Below are positions 44,369 through 53,116 of a stretch of 64,000 nucleotides of DNA, one piece after another. The stretch comes from Dyella solisilvae. Lineage in GTDB: Bacteria; Pseudomonadota; Gammaproteobacteria; Xanthomonadales; Rhodanobacteraceae. The notes beneath the pieces are model-generated. The model searched no databases and had not been told where the DNA came from. It saw only the letters and a program-made list of their open reading frames with translations. How positions within the stretch are numbered: position 1 is the stretch's first letter; each line of letters starts with the position of its first letter. The stretch spans positions 499,937-563,936 of the forward strand of contig NZ_QQSY01000002.1 of assembly GCF_003351225.1 (NCBI RefSeq), written 5' to 3'. The translations under genes were made by a program, and so were the position numbers.

Positions 44369-45292
44369 TTAGTGCGAACCCACGCTTTCCAGCAACGCCG
44401 CCGATGGCACGAAGAACAGCGTGCCGGTTACGGCCTTGCTGAAGTCCAGCAAGCGATCGTAATTGCCTGGCGGCTTGCCGACGAACATGTTGGTGAGCAT
44501 CTGCTCGATGCGCGTCGGTGAGCGCGCATAGCCGATGAAGTAGGTACCGAACTCGCCCTTGCCGGCCTCACCGAACGGCATGTTGTCGCGCAGGATCTCG
44601 AGCTCTTCGCCATCCTCTTCGATGCTGGTGAGCACGTTGTGGGCATAGGAAGGTTTGGCTGCTTCGTCCAGCTCCACGTCGGAGAGCTTCTTCCTTCCGA
44701 CGATTCCTTCCTGCTGCTCGACCGGCACCGCGTTCCACGCCTTCAGGTCATGCAGGTATTTCTGCACGATGACGTAGCTGCCGCCGGCGAAGGCCGGATC
44801 TTCGTCGCCGATCGTGGTGGCGTCGACGGCTGCCTGATCCACGGGATTCTCGGTGCCATCGACAAAGCCAAGCAAGTCGCGCTCATCGAAGTACTTGAAG
44901 CCGTGCACCTCATCGACAGCTGTGACGACATCACCGATGCGCGACATGATCTGGGTGGCCAGCTCGAAGCACAGGTCCATGTGCGTGGCGCGGATATGGA
45001 AGAGCAAGTCTCCCGGCGTGGCGACGGCGTGGTGCACGCCCTTGATCTCGCGGAAGGGATGAAGCTCGGCGGGCCGCGGCGTACCGAACAGTCGATCCCA
45101 GGCCGCCGATCCGATGCCCACCACGCATGACAGGCGCCGCTCCGGCTGCCGGAAACCCACCGCGCGGACCAGCGACGCGATATCGCTCCAAAGCGCGCGG
45201 GCTGCCGCGTTGCCAGCCGGGTCGGGGTCAAGCGTCGCGACCATGAAAATCGCCGCTCGCGTCAGCGGCGCCGTTATCGCTTGCGTATTCAT
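44369..45292 (-). CDS. DyP-type heme peroxidase
   Basis: A 307-residue enzyme with the family motif GFVDGTENP (142-150; distal Asp145) and a likely proximal His in PSYAHNVLTS (about 217) plus the conserved Arg in GYARSPTRIE. It oxidises dyes, lignin-like phenols and other substrates with hydrogen peroxide. No signal peptide or Tat motif is present, so it is cytosolic. The C-terminus lacks the encapsulin-targeting peptide (it ends ALLESVGSH). Start ATG at 45292 with a weak ribosome site. Confidence 0.92.
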   Translation of the reverse strand: MNTQAITAPLTRAAIFMVATLDPDPAGNAAARALWSDIASLVRAVGFRQPERRLSCVVGIGSAAWDRLFGTPRPAELHPFREIKGVHHAVATPGDLLFHIRATHMDLCFELATQIMSRIGDVVTAVDEVHGFKYFDERDLLGFVDGTENPVDQAAVDATTIGDEDPAFAGGSYVIVQKYLHDLKAWNAVPVEQQEGIVGRKKLSDVELDEAAKPSYAHNVLTSIEEDGEELEILRDNMPFGEAGKGEFGTYFIGYARSPTRIEQMLTNMFVGKPPGNYDRLLDFSKAVTGTLFFVPSAALLESVGSH

Positions 45293-45595
45293 GGTGGGCG
45301 CCCCGCGCTGCTATTCGTCCGAGCATGCAGCATGGGGGGATCCCGATGAAGCAGCCGTGCAAGCTTGTTATCCCCTCGGTCGTTCGCACCGCACCGAACC
45401 ACCGAGGGAGCCAGGCTCCCCCGGCCGAGCGCCGCGTGGCCCGGATCGCCCCCCCACAACTGCGGGGTTCATGCTCGGCGCGCTAGCTGCCAGGCTCAAT
45501 TCGGGCTCATTGGCGCGCGGGACCCGGTCGCACCGGCCACAGCTAGCCGATCGCCCCCCTTTACCGTGTAAAATGGTTAATTTTTAGCCAGCAGT
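45293..45595. other. Divergent intergenic region with likely operon promoter
   Basis: About 300 bases between the DyP gene and the DUF3348 gene. An AT-rich patch at 45564-45587 (GTGTAAAATGGTTAATTTTT) stands out against the GC-rich surroundings; TAAAAT at 45569-45574 may be a -10 box, but no matching -35 box is clear. Confidence 0.45.
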
Positions 45596-46333
45596 ATGGT
45601 GCAAGCAGCTCAACGGGCGTCGGTCCGTGGCCCGACGTTCATCCGCCTACTTGCGCGCATGACCGACGTTGGCGTCACACCTACCCAGCAGTCGCTGTCG
45701 CAGCGGCTCAGCCAGTGGCTCGACTGGACGCATTCGATCGCCCTCTCCACGGCGCTTGACGGCAGGCCTGCCGCGGCCGATGGCGCCGCCTCGTCGTCGG
45801 TCAGCGCCGAGGAAGAGGAGTGCGCGCATGCGCGCGCCACCCTGACCGCGACGATTACGGGCGACGGGATCGGCGTGTCCGCTTCTGCATCCGGGCAGAT
45901 CCCAGCGATTGAAGCGGGCGCCGATGGCACGGTCGACTACGCCCCCTTTCGTCAGCGCTACCTCAGCATGCAGCGCTCGATGCAGTCGGCCACGGGCAGG
46001 CTGCGCGGTCGCCTGCGCGACAGGCTCGCCGAGGGAACCGCCGACATGGCCCGCCTTGCCGCCGTGGATGCCGTCATGGAACGCGCCTTGAGCCCACGCG
46101 AGCACACGCTGTTGGCCACCGTGCCGACCGTGCTCGGCGAGCACTTCGAGCGACTGCGCCAAGCCGGCGACAACACCGTCGCCGACGCGCCCGCATCGCC
46201 GGACACACCGGCGGCCGCGTCTCGCGCGTGGCTGGACGTGTTTCGCCGAGACATGCAGAGCGTGCTGCTCGCCGAACTGGATCTTCGCTTTCAACCGGTC
46301 GACGGGCTGCTTGCAGCGCTTCGCACCCGCTAA
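45596..46333 (+). CDS. DUF3348 family protein, first gene of a motor-like operon
   Basis: A 245-residue cytosolic, mostly helical protein. It matches the DUF3348 pattern: RGPTFIRLLARMTDVGVTPTQQSLSQRLSQWLDWTHSIALSTAL at the start, then a low-complexity Asp/Ala/Glu stretch, and PFRQRYLSMQRSMQSATGRLRGRLRDRLAEG and a helical end with LDVFRRDMQSVLLAELDLRFQPVDGLLAALRTR. Function unknown. The family is almost always encoded together with DUF802, OmpA-like and DUF2894 genes, as here. ATG at 45596; the next gene starts 10 bases after its stop. Confidence 0.85.
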   Translation: MVQAAQRASVRGPTFIRLLARMTDVGVTPTQQSLSQRLSQWLDWTHSIALSTALDGRPAAADGAASSSVSAEEEECAHARATLTATITGDGIGVSASASGQIPAIEAGADGTVDYAPFRQRYLSMQRSMQSATGRLRGRLRDRLAEGTADMARLAAVDAVMERALSPREHTLLATVPTVLGEHFERLRQAGDNTVADAPASPDTPAAASRAWLDVFRRDMQSVLLAELDLRFQPVDGLLAALRTR

Positions 46334-46343
46334 CGGGAACATC

Positions 46344-48440
46344 ATGTTCAGACATCTCCTCCAATTCACCGTGTTGCTCGTGGGTCTCGCCGCTGTCTGC
46401 TGGATCGGCGCGGGCTACGTCGGCTCCAATCCGCTGGGCGAAGCCGTCGCGCTGATGATCGGCGCCTGCTACCTGGCCGGCGCCTACGAGCTGCATCGCT
46501 ACCGGCAGGCGACTGCCACGCTGCAGCAAGCCGTTGCCGGCTTGTCGGTCGCGCCGGCGAACCTCGGTGACTGGCTCGATCGCCTGCATCCCAGCCTCCG
46601 CAACGCCACGCGCCTGCGCATCGAGGGTGGGCGCGTCGTGCTGCCCGCGCCGGTGCTGACGCCGTACCTCGTCGGCCTGCTGGTGCTGCTGGGCATGCTG
46701 GGCACCCTGCTGGGCATGATGGCGACCCTGCGCGGCACCGGCCTGGCGCTGGAAAGCGCGACGGATCTTCAAGCCATCCGTGGCTCGCTCGCCGCGCCGG
46801 TCAAGGGCCTCGGGTTCGCGTTCGGCACCTCGATCGCCGGCGTGGCCAGCTCGGCGATGCTCGGGCTGCTCTCCGCCCTGTGCCGACGCGAACGGCTCCA
46901 AGCTGTGCAGTCGCTCGATGCGAAGATCGCCACGACCTTGCGCGTGCATTCGCAGGCCCATCAACGCGAGGAAGCGTTCAAGCTGCTGCAGCAGCAGACG
47001 GCCCTGATGCCGGCCCTGGTCGACCGTCTGCAAGCCATGATGGCAAGCATCGAACAGCAGAACCTGGCCGCCCAGGAGCGGCAGATCGCCAGTCATGAGG
47101 CCTTTCATGCCAAGACCGAGACTGTCTACGTCAATCTCGCCTCCTCGGTGGAGCAGACGCTGAAGGACAGCGTCGCCCAGGGCGCCCGCGCTGGCGCATC
47201 GGCCCTGCAGCCGGTGGTGGACTCCACCATGGCAGGCCTCGCGCAGCAGGCAACCCAGCTGCACGGCACGATCACGCAGTCCGTGGAGCAACAACTGCAA
47301 GCACTGACCACCAGCGTCGAGACCAGCACCACCACCGTGGCGCAGATCTGGAACGCGGCCGTGGCGGAGCAGCGCGAGGCCAACACGGCGCTGACCCAGG
47401 ACCTGCGCGGGTCGCTGGCGCAGTTCACCGACACCTTCGACCAGCGCTCGGCCCATCTGCTGGAATGCGTGGCGTCGCGACTCGATGCCAGCGCGAACCA
47501 CGCGACCGAGGCCTGGAACAACGCGCTGTCGCGGCAGCAGGCCGCGAATGATGACCTGGCGGCCCGCAACGAGCGGGCCCTGTCAGCGGCTGGCGCGATC
47601 TTCGAGGAACACGCGTCCTCGCTGGTCAGCGTCGTGCGCGATTCGCACACCGAGCTGCAGGCGACGCTGGAATCGCGCGACCAGCAGCGCCTGGAGGCTT
47701 GGTCGGAGGCGCTCGGGGCGATGACGTCGTCGCTGGGCCAGCAGTGGGAGCAGGCCGGCGAGCACGCCGCGACCCGTCAGCAGGAGATCTGCGACACGCT
47801 CGCTCGCACCGCCAGCGACATCTCGGCCCAGGCGCAGTCGCACGCCAGCGCGACGATCGCCGAGATTTCCCGCCTCGTGCAGGCCGCCTCGGAAGCGCCG
47901 AAGGTGGCCGCCGAAGTTGTCGCCGAATTGCGCCAGAAACTGTCTGACAGCATGGTCCGCGATACCGCGATGCTCGAAGAACGCAGCCGCCTGCTGGCGA
48001 CGCTGGAAACCCTGCTCGATGCGGTCAACCACGCATCCACCGAGCAACGCACCGCGGTCGACGCGCTGGTCAGCACCTCGGCCGGCCTGCTCGAACGCGT
48101 CGGCGCCCGTTTCATCGAGCATGTCGAAGCCGAAACCGGCAAGCTTGACTGCGTCGCCGCGCAGATCACCGGAAGCGCGGTCGAAGTGGCCAGTCTGGGC
48201 GAAGCCTTCGGCGTGGCCGTGCAGCTGTACGGCCAGTCGAACGAGGCGTTGATGGAACGCCTGCAGGTCATTGCCGACGCGCTGGACAAGTCGCTGGTTC
48301 GCAGCGATGAACAGCTCGCCTATTACGTCATGCAGGCCAGGGAAGTGGTCGACCTCAGCATGCTGTCGCAAAAGCAGATCATCGAGGAACTGCAGCAGAT
48401 CGGCAGTCAGCGCGCGCTGGCCGAAACGGAGACCGCATGA
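46344..48440 (+). CDS. DUF802 protein: MotA/ExbB-like channel subunit with long coiled-coil tail
   Basis: A 698-residue inner-membrane protein. Two N-terminal helices (about 8-27, 32-50), a third with LLVLLGMLGTLLGMM (about 107-128) and a fourth with GLGFAFGTSIAGVASSAMLGLLSAL (about 155-180) form a MotA/TolQ/ExbB-type proton-channel module: the LLGTLLGM and GTSIAGVASS patterns are those of ion-driven stator proteins. Residues about 190-690 form a very long, charged, Ala/Gln/Glu-rich coiled coil facing the cytosol, like the tail of ZorA-type proteins. ATG at 46344, and the stop overlaps the OmpA-like gene by four bases (ATGA). Function unknown. Confidence 0.85.
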   Translation: MFRHLLQFTVLLVGLAAVCWIGAGYVGSNPLGEAVALMIGACYLAGAYELHRYRQATATLQQAVAGLSVAPANLGDWLDRLHPSLRNATRLRIEGGRVVLPAPVLTPYLVGLLVLLGMLGTLLGMMATLRGTGLALESATDLQAIRGSLAAPVKGLGFAFGTSIAGVASSAMLGLLSALCRRERLQAVQSLDAKIATTLRVHSQAHQREEAFKLLQQQTALMPALVDRLQAMMASIEQQNLAAQERQIASHEAFHAKTETVYVNLASSVEQTLKDSVAQGARAGASALQPVVDSTMAGLAQQATQLHGTITQSVEQQLQALTTSVETSTTTVAQIWNAAVAEQREANTALTQDLRGSLAQFTDTFDQRSAHLLECVASRLDASANHATEAWNNALSRQQAANDDLAARNERALSAAGAIFEEHASSLVSVVRDSHTELQATLESRDQQRLEAWSEALGAMTSSLGQQWEQAGEHAATRQQEICDTLARTASDISAQAQSHASATIAEISRLVQAASEAPKVAAEVVAELRQKLSDSMVRDTAMLEERSRLLATLETLLDAVNHASTEQRTAVDALVSTSAGLLERVGARFIEHVEAETGKLDCVAAQITGSAVEVASLGEAFGVAVQLYGQSNEALMERLQVIADALDKSLVRSDEQLAYYVMQAREVVDLSMLSQKQIIEELQQIGSQRALAETETA

Positions 48441-49084
48441 CCGACGACATGGAGCTCGAATCCGATTCGGGCACGCCCATCTGGGCCGCCTTCGGCGACC
48501 TCATGTCGGTGCTGCTCGGCGCGTTCGTGCTGATTCTGGTCGGCGTGATCGGCGTGCAGCTGCAGCTGTCGCACCGGCTCGACGAGGAGGTCAAGCAACG
48601 ACAGGCCGAGGCGCAACGCCGCATGAGTCTCGAGCAAGCGCTGGCGGCGCCGCTCGCCGCCGGCCGCGTCACACTGGTCAACGGTCGCATCGGCATTCGT
48701 GGCAGCGTGCTGTTCGCGTTGAACTCCGATCAGCTCCAGCCGGAAGGCGACGAGCTGCTGAAGAGCCTGGCCGGCCCGCTGTCCGACTACCTCAAGTCCC
48801 GCGACGAAATCCTGATGGTGAGCGGCTTCACCGATGACCGTCAGGTGCTCGACGGCAATCGCCGCTTTGCGGACAACTGGGAACTGTCGGCCGAGCGTGC
48901 GCTTACCGTGACGCGCGCGCTGATCGCCCACGGCGTGCCCGCTTCCTCGGTGTTCGCCGCCGCGTTTGGCGCCGAGCAGCCGGTCAGCTCAAACGCCGAC
49001 GACGAGGGACGCGCGAGAAACCGTCGCGTCGAAATCGCCCCCGTGCCGAAGCCATCGGCGACGACCGCTGCGTCCCATGACTGA
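48437..49084 (+). CDS. MotB/OmpA-like peptidoglycan-binding partner
   Basis: A 215-residue protein with one membrane helix (about 15-40) that begins IWAAFGDLMSVLLGAF; D21 corresponds in position to the proton-carrying Asp of MotB. A periplasmic OmpA-type domain follows (about 85-205) with GSVLFALNSDQLQPEGDELL, the peptidoglycan-binding pattern DNWELSAERALTV and the RARNRRVEI end. It should form the other half of a channel with the DUF802 protein and anchor it to the cell wall. Start ATGA overlap with the DUF802 gene, and an eight-base overlap with the next gene, indicate coupled translation. Confidence 0.88.
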   Translation: MTDDMELESDSGTPIWAAFGDLMSVLLGAFVLILVGVIGVQLQLSHRLDEEVKQRQAEAQRRMSLEQALAAPLAAGRVTLVNGRIGIRGSVLFALNSDQLQPEGDELLKSLAGPLSDYLKSRDEILMVSGFTDDRQVLDGNRRFADNWELSAERALTVTRALIAHGVPASSVFAAAFGAEQPVSSNADDEGRARNRRVEIAPVPKPSATTAASHD

Positions 49085-49709
49085 CAGCGCGACGCACGCT
49101 CGCGCCCGGCTCGACGCGTGGCGCGAACAAGGCGCCGATCGCGTCGATCCCTTGCGCTTCCATGTCATGGAGGCGCTGGAGCGGCGTGCCGCCGATCACC
49201 ACGGCGAAGCCCGGCGTTTGCTGGACCAGCGGCTTTCCGCGCTGCTTGATGCCTACGAGGCCGACCTCGGGCGCGCGCGGCGCCGCGAACCGGGAATCGA
49301 CTGCACGGCCGAAAATGGCGCGGAGGCGCGTGGCGGCTTGGGGACCTTGGTCGACCACGTGGCGGCGGGGGATGCCGATGCCCGCCTGCATGCGTTCGCG
49401 GCGCCGGAAGCGCTGGAAGGCATTCGCAAGCTGTGGGCCAAGCTGCGTACCGACAGCCAGATGCGGCAGTCCCTTCAGCAGGCGCCAACCAATGCCGGCC
49501 CGCTCAACTCGAGCGCCCTGGTGCACCGGGCGATCACCCTGATGCGCGAAGTCTCGCCGGGGTATCTCCAGCATTTCCTGGGCTACGTCGACGACCTGAC
49601 CTGGCTGGAGCAGATGAACGTGGCCGCGCCTCCGGTGGCGCAAGACGCGCCGCCGGCGGCGACCACGAAGAAGCGCGCGCCCAGAAAACCACGCAAGCCG
49701 CAGGCCTGA
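49077..49709 (+). CDS. DUF2894 family protein
   Basis: A 210-residue cytosolic protein matching the DUF2894 pattern: ARARLDAWREQGADRVDPLRFHVMEALERRAADHHGEARRLLDQRLSALLDAYEADL at the start and ALVHRAITLMREVSPGYLQHFLGYVDDLTWLEQMN near the end, with a basic, Pro/Lys-rich tail (TTKKRAPRKPRKPQ). Mostly helical. It is the last gene of the operon; its start overlaps the OmpA-like gene. Function unknown; its fixed genomic company suggests it is a partner of the motor-like pair. Confidence 0.85.
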   Translation: MTDSATHARARLDAWREQGADRVDPLRFHVMEALERRAADHHGEARRLLDQRLSALLDAYEADLGRARRREPGIDCTAENGAEARGGLGTLVDHVAAGDADARLHAFAAPEALEGIRKLWAKLRTDSQMRQSLQQAPTNAGPLNSSALVHRAITLMREVSPGYLQHFLGYVDDLTWLEQMNVAAPPVAQDAPPAATTKKRAPRKPRKPQA

Positions 49710-49725
49710 GCGCGCCCGCCAAGAG

Positions 49726-50496
49726 CTACGGCCCGTTTGCACCCCTGTTCAACACGCACCACCCGGGCAATGGCGGTTCAGCGGCGTGCGCCGTTTCGGC
49801 AGCGACGGCGCCGCCATGCGAAGCGAGCCACGCAACGGCGGCGCGTTGGTCGGATTCGCTCATGCGTATCGCCACCACCGCCATGCAATAAGGTTTCTCG
49901 GCGGCGCGCGACTGGCCCTTCCACAGCGCGAACTGCGCATTCATGTAGTCGTACGAAAGCTCGGTCAGGCCAGGGATCAGGTTGTCCCTGCCGGTCAACC
50001 GCTGGCCGTGGCAGTCGGTGCAGGCCGGGATGCCGCGACTCGCATCGCCACGACGCACCAGCTCTTCGCCCCTGCTCATCAGCGCATCGGTCAGTGCCGG
50101 TGCGGGCGTCGATACATAAGGCGCCTGCTGGCTGGAGAAATACGCGGCGATCTCCTTGATGTACGCCGGGCTCAACTGACGGGTGAGAAATTCCATCTCC
50201 GCGTTCTTGCGCTCGCCGCTGCGGAAATATTCGAGCTGCAACGCGAGGTAGGCAGCGGGTTGTCCTGCCAGGCGCGGAATGTCCGGGTGGCCAGGATCTC
50301 CGGCGCCATGGGGTCCGTGACAGGCGGCGCAGGCGACCAGGCGCTGCTCCAGCGTGTCGGGTATCGGTGCGTTGGTTGATGCCGCCACACCGGAAGCCAG
50401 GCTTGCCATCGATGCCAGCCAGCAAGCGACAAGTACGGCGACCTTGGGCCAGGTCCACGCCCACGGTGGGCGATGCTTTTCATGTTTTCGTGACAT
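49726..50496 (-). CDS. Diheme cytochrome c4-type protein
   Basis: A 256-residue exported cytochrome with a signal peptide/anchor (about 15-40) and two c-type heme sites, CAACH and CTDCH, in the two-domain cytochrome c4 layout; Met ligands are available in each domain. It would carry electrons in the periplasm. It follows the quinol NO reductase on the same strand, with a 156-base gap, but quinol NO reductases do not need a cytochrome donor, so a direct link is uncertain. ATG at 50496; its 3' end is 16 bases from the convergent DUF2894 gene. Confidence 0.9.
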   Translation of the reverse strand: MSRKHEKHRPPWAWTWPKVAVLVACWLASMASLASGVAASTNAPIPDTLEQRLVACAACHGPHGAGDPGHPDIPRLAGQPAAYLALQLEYFRSGERKNAEMEFLTRQLSPAYIKEIAAYFSSQQAPYVSTPAPALTDALMSRGEELVRRGDASRGIPACTDCHGQRLTGRDNLIPGLTELSYDYMNAQFALWKGQSRAAEKPYCMAVVAIRMSESDQRAAVAWLASHGGAVAAETAHAAEPPLPGWCVLNRGANGP

Positions 50497-50601
50497 GGGA
50501 ATGATCAAAAGCCTGAGCGGGTCGAGGCCGGCGAAGCGACGCTTTGCAATGCGACCGTTGACCGGGTCGGTGCGCGCGTCGCGCGACTGCGGAGGAAACG
50601 C

Positions 50602-50629
50602 AAAACGGCAGGCGTATTCACGCCTGCCG
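50602..50629 (-). terminator. Intrinsic terminator after the NO reductase gene
   Basis: A perfect ten-base-pair stem (CGGCAGGCGT with ACGCCTGCCG, four-base loop) is followed on the minus strand by TTTTGCGTTT. It ends the NO reductase transcript before the cytochrome gene. Confidence 0.75.
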
Positions 50630-50652
50630 CCTTGCGCTACGGACGATGTGAC

Positions 50653-52935
50653 TTACGGCGCCTGCGAACGAGCCGGCTGTGCCGCGATCACCGGAGCGGA
50701 CTCCTTGCCACGGCCGAGCAGCTTCAGTGCAAAGGCCGCCAGGAACACGATGCCGAAAGCAAACACCAGGTCACCAGGCACACGCAGCCATACCATCGCC
50801 TGCATGAAGGCCGAGTGCACGACTTCCGGCGAGCGTGCGTACCACAGGCCGTACTCGACGCTGGTCCAGGCCTGGTAGATGCCGGACGGCACCAGCGCGA
50901 GGAACACCATCATGGCCAGGCCGATGTTGAGGCACCAGAACATGCGCTTGAGCAGGACATCCGACCAGTTGGCGCGCGGGGCCAGGCCACGCAGGCAGAA
51001 CAGGGTCAGGCCGATGCCGAGCATGCCGTACACACCGAACAGTGCCGCGTGACCGTGCGCCGGCGTCAGGTTGAGGCCCTGCACGTAGTACAGCGAGATC
51101 GGCGGGTTGATGGCGAAGCCCAGCAGGCCGGCGCCCACGGTGTTCCAGAAGCCCACCGCGATGAAGCACAGGATGATCCACTTGTAATTGGCCACCCACG
51201 GCGCGGACTTCATGCGCTGGTAGTTCTTGTAGCCCTCGAAGCCCACCATCGCCAGCGGCACCACTTCCAGCGCCGAGAACATGGCGCCCACGGCGATCAC
51301 CGAAGTCGGCGAACCCGTGAAGTACAGGTGGTGCAGCGTGCCCAGGATGCCGCCGAAGAGGAACACGATGGTCTCGAGCACGATCGCGATGTTGGCGGTC
51401 GAGGCGCGGATCAGGCCAAGGCGGGAGAAGATCAGCGCAATCACGGCCGTGGCGAACACTTCGAAGAAGCCTTCCACCCACAGGTGGACCAGCCACCAGC
51501 GCCAGTATTCGATCATCGAGTAGTGCGTGTGCTGACCCCAGACAAGCGAGGTGGCGTAGAACAGGCCGATGCAGGTGGCGGCGATGAACACCATGGCGAT
51601 CAGGCCACGGCTCTCCGACGGACGCATCAGTGCCGGCCACAGAGCGCGACCCATCAGCAGCAGCCAGAACATCAGGCCGATGAACAGCAGGATCTGCCAG
51701 ATGCGGCCCATGCTGGTGTATTCCAGGCCCTGGTTGCCGATCCAGAAGTTGAAGTTGAAGCCCATCTTCTGCAGCGTGCCCAGCCAGCCGCAGACCAGCG
51801 AGCCGACCACGACCACCACCAGCGCGACCAGCAGCGCGTTGACGCCGAGCGCCTGGTACTTGGGTTCGCGACCCGACAACGCCGGACCGATATACAAGCC
51901 GGTGGCGAGCCAGGCCGTGGCGATCCACAGCACCGCCAACTGCGTGTGTATGGTTCGACTTGCCACCCACGGAAGGACAGTGGCGAGCGGGATGCCGAAG
52001 AAGCTGTTGCCCTCGACCGAGTAGTGCGCGGTGATCACACCCATGATCACTTGCAGGCCCATCAGCGCGATCACCACGTAGAAGTACTTCATGGTGGCGC
52101 GCATGGACGCGGTCGGAACCAGGTTGAACAGCGGGTCCGACTTCGGCGCCGCCGGATCCGATTCATCATGCTGGGTCGCATGGAACCAGATCATCGCCGC
52201 GATGCCTGCGATCAGGCCGACGAAGCTGGCGATCGACCACATGCCATTGGCGGTGGTCGGCACGTTGTCCACGATCGGCTCGTGCGGCCAGTTGCTGGTG
52301 TAGGACAGGTGGGTCTCACCCGGCCGGTCGGTCGCGGCCGCCCAGGCGGACCAGAAGAAGAACGCCGGCAGCGCGTCGAGATCCTGCTTGTCCGGCAGCG
52401 AGCCGGGCATCATGGCGTACTGTTCGCGCAGCTTGTCGAGCGACGGGTCGGTTCCGAACAGGCCCTTGTAGTGGTCCGCCACCTGCGCCATCGCGGCAGC
52501 GCGATCGTTGTCCACGGTGATCGTGTCGGACGCCGCGTCATAGGTGTTGGTGCGGAGCGTCGACTTCACCTGCGCGTCGACCGAAGCCGTTGCGTCAGCG
52601 CCGATCTCGGCATAGGGGCGCCCATAGTGTTCCTCGGCCAGGCGTTCGCGCAGCGCGAGGGCCTCACGATGCAGCCAGTCGGCCGACCAGTCCGGCGCGA
52701 CGTAGCTGCCGTGGCCCCAAACGGTGCCCAGCTGCTGGCCGCCGGCCTGCAGCCAGGCCTCCTGGCCACGCTGGATCTGTTCGCCCGTGTAGATCACCTG
52801 GCCGTTGGCCGCGACGACGTCCTTGGGAATCGGTGGTGCGGCGAGATAGATCTCGCGGCCCAGCCATCCGAGGACGGCGAAGGACGCGAAAAACATGATG
52901 GCGAGCCACCGCCATAGTTTCCGTGAAGATTGCAT
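50653..52935 (-). CDS. norZ: Quinol-dependent nitric oxide reductase (qNOR)
   Basis: A 760-residue inner-membrane enzyme. The N-terminal part (about 1-220) is the periplasmic extension with one helix seen in single-subunit NORs; the rest has about 13 helices of the heme-copper oxidase superfamily. The metal and glutamate residues of NOR are visible: WRWWLVHLWVEGFFEVFATA, GTLHHLYFTG and GHAALFGVYG. It reduces 2 NO to N2O with electrons from quinol, for NO detoxification or denitrification. Start ATG at 52935 is seven bases after GGGAG. An NsrR site precedes it. Confidence 0.95.
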   Translation of the reverse strand: MQSSRKLWRWLAIMFFASFAVLGWLGREIYLAAPPIPKDVVAANGQVIYTGEQIQRGQEAWLQAGGQQLGTVWGHGSYVAPDWSADWLHREALALRERLAEEHYGRPYAEIGADATASVDAQVKSTLRTNTYDAASDTITVDNDRAAAMAQVADHYKGLFGTDPSLDKLREQYAMMPGSLPDKQDLDALPAFFFWSAWAAATDRPGETHLSYTSNWPHEPIVDNVPTTANGMWSIASFVGLIAGIAAMIWFHATQHDESDPAAPKSDPLFNLVPTASMRATMKYFYVVIALMGLQVIMGVITAHYSVEGNSFFGIPLATVLPWVASRTIHTQLAVLWIATAWLATGLYIGPALSGREPKYQALGVNALLVALVVVVVGSLVCGWLGTLQKMGFNFNFWIGNQGLEYTSMGRIWQILLFIGLMFWLLLMGRALWPALMRPSESRGLIAMVFIAATCIGLFYATSLVWGQHTHYSMIEYWRWWLVHLWVEGFFEVFATAVIALIFSRLGLIRASTANIAIVLETIVFLFGGILGTLHHLYFTGSPTSVIAVGAMFSALEVVPLAMVGFEGYKNYQRMKSAPWVANYKWIILCFIAVGFWNTVGAGLLGFAINPPISLYYVQGLNLTPAHGHAALFGVYGMLGIGLTLFCLRGLAPRANWSDVLLKRMFWCLNIGLAMMVFLALVPSGIYQAWTSVEYGLWYARSPEVVHSAFMQAMVWLRVPGDLVFAFGIVFLAAFALKLLGRGKESAPVIAAQPARSQAP

Positions 52936-52977
52936 CTGAGGGCTCCCAGTCAATGAAGCGCGTGCACTGCACGCCTA

Positions 52978-53000
52978 AACAGGTATTTCAGATGCAACTT
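52978..53000 (-). promoter_or_regulatory. NsrR operator-like site upstream of the NO reductase gene
   Basis: On the minus strand the left half AAGTTGCATCT and the right half AAATACCTGTT are separated by one base, the 11-1-11 layout of NsrR sites (consensus halves AAGATGCATTT and AAATGCATCTT); about 9 and 8 of 11 positions agree. It is 43 bases before the qNOR start codon. The nsrR gene itself is just upstream, so NO-dependent derepression of qNOR is likely. Confidence 0.65.
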
Positions 53001-53116
53001 ACATTGGGGGTGCGTTTAACCGCCTTGCTCCAAGTCAAAACAGTTTCAAAGTGACTTCCCATTGGGCCCACCGCGTCAATTCGACTCACTTGATCACAGG
53101 GGCATCGCGTTACGGA

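Noticed and set aside
45596..49709. Zorya-type defence system
   Set aside because: The MotA-like/MotB-like pair with a long tail is reminiscent of ZorA/ZorB, but no ZorC, ZorD or ZorE-like gene (helicase, nuclease) is present; DUF3348 and DUF2894 are different.
50632..52917. 761-residue plus-strand frame opposite the NO reductase
   Set aside because: His/Gln/Asp-rich antisense frame of a clear qNOR gene.
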